From CAZPGL01 sp964586175 (GTDB lineage Bacteria > Actinomycetota > Acidimicrobiia > Acidimicrobiales > MedAcidi-G1): a DNA stretch of 14,774 nucleotides. The position numbers and the translations under genes are program-made. Numbering within the stretch: position 1 is the stretch's first letter; each line of letters begins with the position of its first letter. Of the stretch, positions 12,688-14,774 are shown piece after piece. The notes below the pieces were generated by a model. It made no database searches. It was given only the letters and a program-made list of their open reading frames with translations, and was not told the DNA's origin. The DNA is taken from contig CAZPGL010000046.1 of NCBI GenBank assembly GCA_964586175.1, positions 1 through 14,774 on the forward strand, written 5' to 3'.

Positions 12688-12761
12688 GGACCGTTAGCTC
12701 AGTTGGCTAGAGCGCCCGCCTCACACGCGGGAGGTCACTGGTTCAAGTCCAGTACGGTCCA
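12688..12761 (+). tRNA. tRNA-Val (anticodon CAC)
   Basis: The full cloverleaf can be drawn over 74 nt. The acceptor stem GGACCGT pairs with ACGGTCC, followed by discriminator A. The D arm is GCTC/GAGC around a loop with GG. The anticodon stem CCCGC/GCGGG encloses loop CTCACAC, giving anticodon CAC at 12722-12724, which reads GUG. The T arm is ACTGG/CCAGT with loop TTCAAGT. The 3' CCA is not encoded and must be added. Its 3' part is repeated, imperfectly, 1.97 kb downstream. Confidence 0.96.
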
Positions 12762-12764
12762 CGG
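12704..12764 (+). repeat. Att-like 61-bp repeat, intact copy inside tRNA-Val
   Basis: From the D loop of tRNA-Val through 3 nt past the discriminator base, this 61-bp segment matches 14670-14730 at 55 of 61 positions without gaps. The match stops abruptly on the 5' side. This copy carries the functional tRNA end, as expected for the side of an insertion where the tRNA is preserved or rebuilt. Confidence 0.6.
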
Positions 12765-12814
12765 TGAAGTTCTGTGCCCCGCCCCTTTCTGGGGGGAAGT
12801 GACAGACTCAAACC

Positions 12815-14491
12815 GTGAGGAAGTACGCGGTTGCTCTGACGTTCCTGCTGGTCGTCTCGGGGTGTGGCGGTAGTTCGGACACTGCAACTCCAGCAACGAC
12901 TCCGGCACCGACCACCACGGTGGCTCCGGCTACGACGGTGGCTCCGGCGGTGTCTCCCACTACGACGACAATCACACCACGCGAACCAACTGCGGCCAGC
13001 GTTGATCCTTCGCAATGTCGTATTGCCGACGCCCGGACGTTCGTCGAGCGGGTGACGTACTCCGTTGGCTTTCCCCTTGCCGGCAACACGCCGGCAACGG
13101 GAGCTATCAAGGTCGTCCTTCTCCCAGTCGACTTCTCCGACGCAGTCGGAACCGGGCAGGAGATCTCCGACGCAGGAATCCAGATCGACCTGTTCAACGA
13201 ATGGGTCCGGTCCCAGTCACGATCAGCCCTCACCGTCGACTGGGCGTTCCCCGTGGCGTGGTTTCGAGCCTCGCGGCCATCTTCCGACTACGGCCTCGAT
13301 CCCGATTCCGTCTACGCGGCCATGCGCGGTGGCGACGTCCGCGCCTATGCGGCCATCGTCGAGGCGTTCGGCACAGAAGTCGTCGCCCTCGCCGATCCGG
13401 TCGTCGACTTCACCGACGTCCAGTTCGTCTACGTGCTCCTCCCTGAGACGATCGTCCACATCGACCCCCATGTCGGCTACTTCCACCTCGACGTTCCGTC
13501 CGACGAAGGCCCGATCGAGAAGCTGTGGGGTGGCGGCGCGTTCTTCTACCGCCCCGATGCCTACGGCGACGACAAGGAGTTGTGGAGCGTCTGGATCCAT
13601 GAGATCGGTCACACCTGGGGCCTCGCCGGGCATGCTCCGGTGGCGATTCTCGGCAGGGAAGACGAACAGGGTTCCACCGACTCGGACCTGCACCTCATGG
13701 GGAGCCAGGACGCGCTCCACAAGGTGTTCTCCGTCTGGGACCAATGGCTGCTCGGTTGGCTGCCGGACGAGGAGGTCTACTGCCTTCCGGGATCCCGACT
13801 CGACCGGACCGACGTCGAGCTCGTCGCATTGGAACGCCCGGAAGAGGCCGGCTACCGGGCGGCGATGATCCCGCTCACCGAGTCGTCGATCCTCGTGGTG
13901 GAATCCCGCCGATCGGAGGGTTACGGGGAGCGTGCGGCACCGTACGGCAACGGCGTTGTGGTGTACGTGGTCGACACCACTCTGGACTACGACCGGAGTG
14001 GTGAAGTAAACGGTGTTGCCCTCGATCGCTTTGCGGCCTACCTGGCGCCTCCCCTCACCTTCTCGGAACGAATCGCGCGCGGGCAATCGAGTAGGGCGGG
14101 CATGGATCCGTTCCTGATGCTCGGTGAGTCGGTCACCTACGACGGCGTCACCGTTTCCGTCGTCCAGAGCGGAGACCGCGACGTGGTGCGGATCGTCCGC
14201 ACCGCACCGCCGACCACCACGGTGGCGCCGGCTACCACTTTGGAGCCGACCAGCACTGTGGGGTCCACTAGTGGCCCACAAAATAATGTCGTGGCCGGTT
14301 GCGGGTGGTTTGATTCACAGCAGGCGGCTCAAGAATGGCTTGAAGCAAGCCCCGGTTTTGGCGAGGGCGTTGACGGCAACGAAGATGGGGTTGCCTGCGG
14401 AGTCGGCGACTTTGGTGGTCTCAACGACTGCGGCGGAACCAGCCCAGAGTTTGTATTGGCGCACCTTTGCCCCAACGCCCGCACTGAGTGA
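12815..14491 (+). CDS. Lipoprotein with M6-like metallopeptidase domain and Excalibur-like C-terminus
   Basis: A 558-aa predicted surface lipoprotein. The signal peptide MRKYAVALTFLLVVSGC ends in lipobox VSGC, so Cys17 would be lipidated. A Thr/Pro-rich linker covers about 20-60. The metallopeptidase-like region covers about 70-460, with HEIGHTWGLAGH (262-273: ligands His262 and His266, catalytic Glu263). It also has LMGSQDALHKVFSVWDQWLLGWLPDEEVYCL (294-324), resembling the segment after the zinc site in M6 (immune inhibitor A-like) peptidases. A second Thr/Pro linker (464-486) leads to an Excalibur-like module (495-529, ending DGNEDGVACG), which usually binds calcium. It would hydrolyse proteins or peptides outside the cell; the substrate is unknown. 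The start is GTG. A weak CAGACT box lies 6 nt upstream and no good Shine-Dalgarno sequence is seen. The gene is flanked by tRNA-Val and a tRNA fragment, and its codon use is less GC-biased than its neighbours, hinting at transfer. Confidence 0.85.
   Translation: MRKYAVALTFLLVVSGCGGSSDTATPATTPAPTTTVAPATTVAPAVSPTTTTITPREPTAASVDPSQCRIADARTFVERVTYSVGFPLAGNTPATGAIKVVLLPVDFSDAVGTGQEISDAGIQIDLFNEWVRSQSRSALTVDWAFPVAWFRASRPSSDYGLDPDSVYAAMRGGDVRAYAAIVEAFGTEVVALADPVVDFTDVQFVYVLLPETIVHIDPHVGYFHLDVPSDEGPIEKLWGGGAFFYRPDAYGDDKELWSVWIHEIGHTWGLAGHAPVAILGREDEQGSTDSDLHLMGSQDALHKVFSVWDQWLLGWLPDEEVYCLPGSRLDRTDVELVALERPEEAGYRAAMIPLTESSILVVESRRSEGYGERAAPYGNGVVVYVVDTTLDYDRSGEVNGVALDRFAAYLAPPLTFSERIARGQSSRAGMDPFLMLGESVTYDGVTVSVVQSGDRDVVRIVRTAPPTTTVAPATTLEPTSTVGSTSGPQNNVVAGCGWFDSQQAAQEWLEASPGFGEGVDGNEDGVACGVGDFGGLNDCGGTSPEFVLAHLCPNARTE
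12908..12933 (+). repeat. 26-bp intragenic direct repeat, copy 1 (first Thr/Pro linker)
   Basis: This stretch encodes part of the first linker (PTTTVAPAT). It is the same as 14210-14235 at 25 of 26 positions. The copies are 1302 bp apart, a multiple of three, and lie on either side of the metallopeptidase domain. Confidence 0.7.
14210..14235 (+). repeat. 26-bp intragenic direct repeat, copy 2 (second Thr/Pro linker)
   Basis: Second copy of the linker repeat, in the same reading frame as the first and encoding PTTTVAPAT again. It joins the peptidase domain to the Excalibur-like module. Confidence 0.7.
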
Positions 14492-14669
14492 TCACGGACT
14501 GGTCGATAGGTGGCCGCCTGTGGGCATCCACACCCCGGGGGCTCCGGTGCCCCCCGACACGGGATGGGTGAGCTGACCGCCCGCCTGGAAGGTTCTTGAC
14601 CTCTCAGGGCACGACCAGACGAGTGTCACATCGCTGAAACACCATGGGTTGTGAACACAGGGTGGTTGC
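14492..14669. other. Non-coding stretch between the lipoprotein gene and the tRNA remnant
   Basis: No gene is supported here. The only structure is a GC-rich hairpin, GGGGGC (14537-14542), loop TCCGGT, GCCCCC (14549-14554). It has no following T-run and could end transcription of the lipoprotein gene. From about 14580 on the sequence is less GC-rich than the rest of the window. A TTGACC hexamer lies near 14595, but no -10 box sits at a suitable distance. Confidence 0.4.
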
Positions 14670-14730
14670 TGGCTAGAGCACCCGTGTCACACGCGGGAGG
14701 TCACGGGTTCACGTCCAGCACGGTCCACGG
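14670..14730 (+). pseudogene. Degenerate tRNA-Val 3' fragment, att-like repeat
   Basis: A 61-bp copy of the 3' part of tRNA-Val (12704-12764) with six substitutions and no gaps, starting sharply in the D loop. The acceptor 5' strand and most of the D arm are missing. The anticodon CAC is still readable, but the T stem is broken (ACGGG against CCAGC gives two mispairs) and the T loop has changed. It cannot be a functional tRNA. An intact tRNA on one side and a 3' fragment on the other is the layout left by tRNA-targeted integration. An old partial duplication is the alternative. Confidence 0.75.
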
Positions 14731-14774
14731 ATGCACCACGGTTTGCCGTCTCCGACACTGGCTGCGACCATGAA

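Noticed and set aside
12781..12795. CCCC-TTTCT-GGGG hairpin just after tRNA-Val
   Set aside because: The stem is only 4 bp and has no T-run. It is too weak to call a terminator.
12893..12965. Possible short tandem repeat or CRISPR-like array
   Set aside because: The repetition comes from Thr/Pro codons in a protein linker. There are no regular repeats and spacers.
14124..14576. An open frame running past the lipoprotein stop codon
   Set aside because: It is another frame of the lipoprotein gene with a Ser/Thr/Arg-rich translation and no domain. The Excalibur-like sequence and lipobox are in the chosen frame.
14670..14730. A second functional tRNA-Val gene
   Set aside because: There is no matching acceptor 5' strand or D arm, and the T stem has two mispairs. 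It is kept only as a tRNA fragment.

Overview
The window is a very GC-rich, densely coded bacterial chromosome segment with strongly GC-biased third codon positions. Gene ends overlap by 4 bp or converge within a few bases, and several starts sit 6 nt after a TANNNT box, which suggests leaderless transcripts. With the actinobacterial-looking proteins (single-chain GlyRS, TetR, male-sterility reductase fused to a HAD domain, J-domain membrane protein), this points to a high-GC actinobacterium, perhaps Acidimicrobiia. The lineage is an inference; no rRNA is present.

Layout. 1-818: 3' part of glycyl-tRNA synthetase, overlapping by 4 bp a 522-aa protein that is the C-terminal half of pyruvate phosphate dikinase without its ATP-grasp half (815-2383). 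2433-8515, minus strand: a tightly coupled four-gene unit read in the order acyl-CoA reductase/HAD fusion, zinc-type MDR dehydrogenase, long LarA-like (DUF2088) protein, PlsC-like acyltransferase. It is divergent from a TetR regulator (8583-9182). The 67-bp space between them holds two 15-bp near-identical direct repeats with dyad symmetry, a likely operator. 9192-11656: divergent pair ddl and murF, which make D-Ala-D-Ala and add it to the peptidoglycan precursor. 11673-12643: small four-knuckle zinc-ribbon protein, divergent from a J-domain single-pass membrane protein. 12688-12761: tRNA-Val(CAC).

The last 2 kb differ in character. A lipoprotein with an M6-like metallopeptidase domain and an Excalibur-like C-terminus (12815-14491) lies between the intact tRNA-Val and a 61-bp degenerate copy of that tRNA's 3' part (14670-14730). 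This is what an old tRNA-targeted insertion would leave. Codon usage in the last 70 or so codons of the gene departs clearly from the neighbours.

The best candidate for an undescribed system is the 2433-9182 unit. A fatty acyl reductase, a phosphatase-like domain, an acyltransferase, a dehydrogenase and a nickel-pincer-type racemase homologue with altered substrate residues appear to be controlled together by a TetR repressor. A modified lipid or long-chain alcohol/ester product is plausible but is inference. The second candidate is the stand-alone PEP/phosphohistidine half of PPDK beside glyS.
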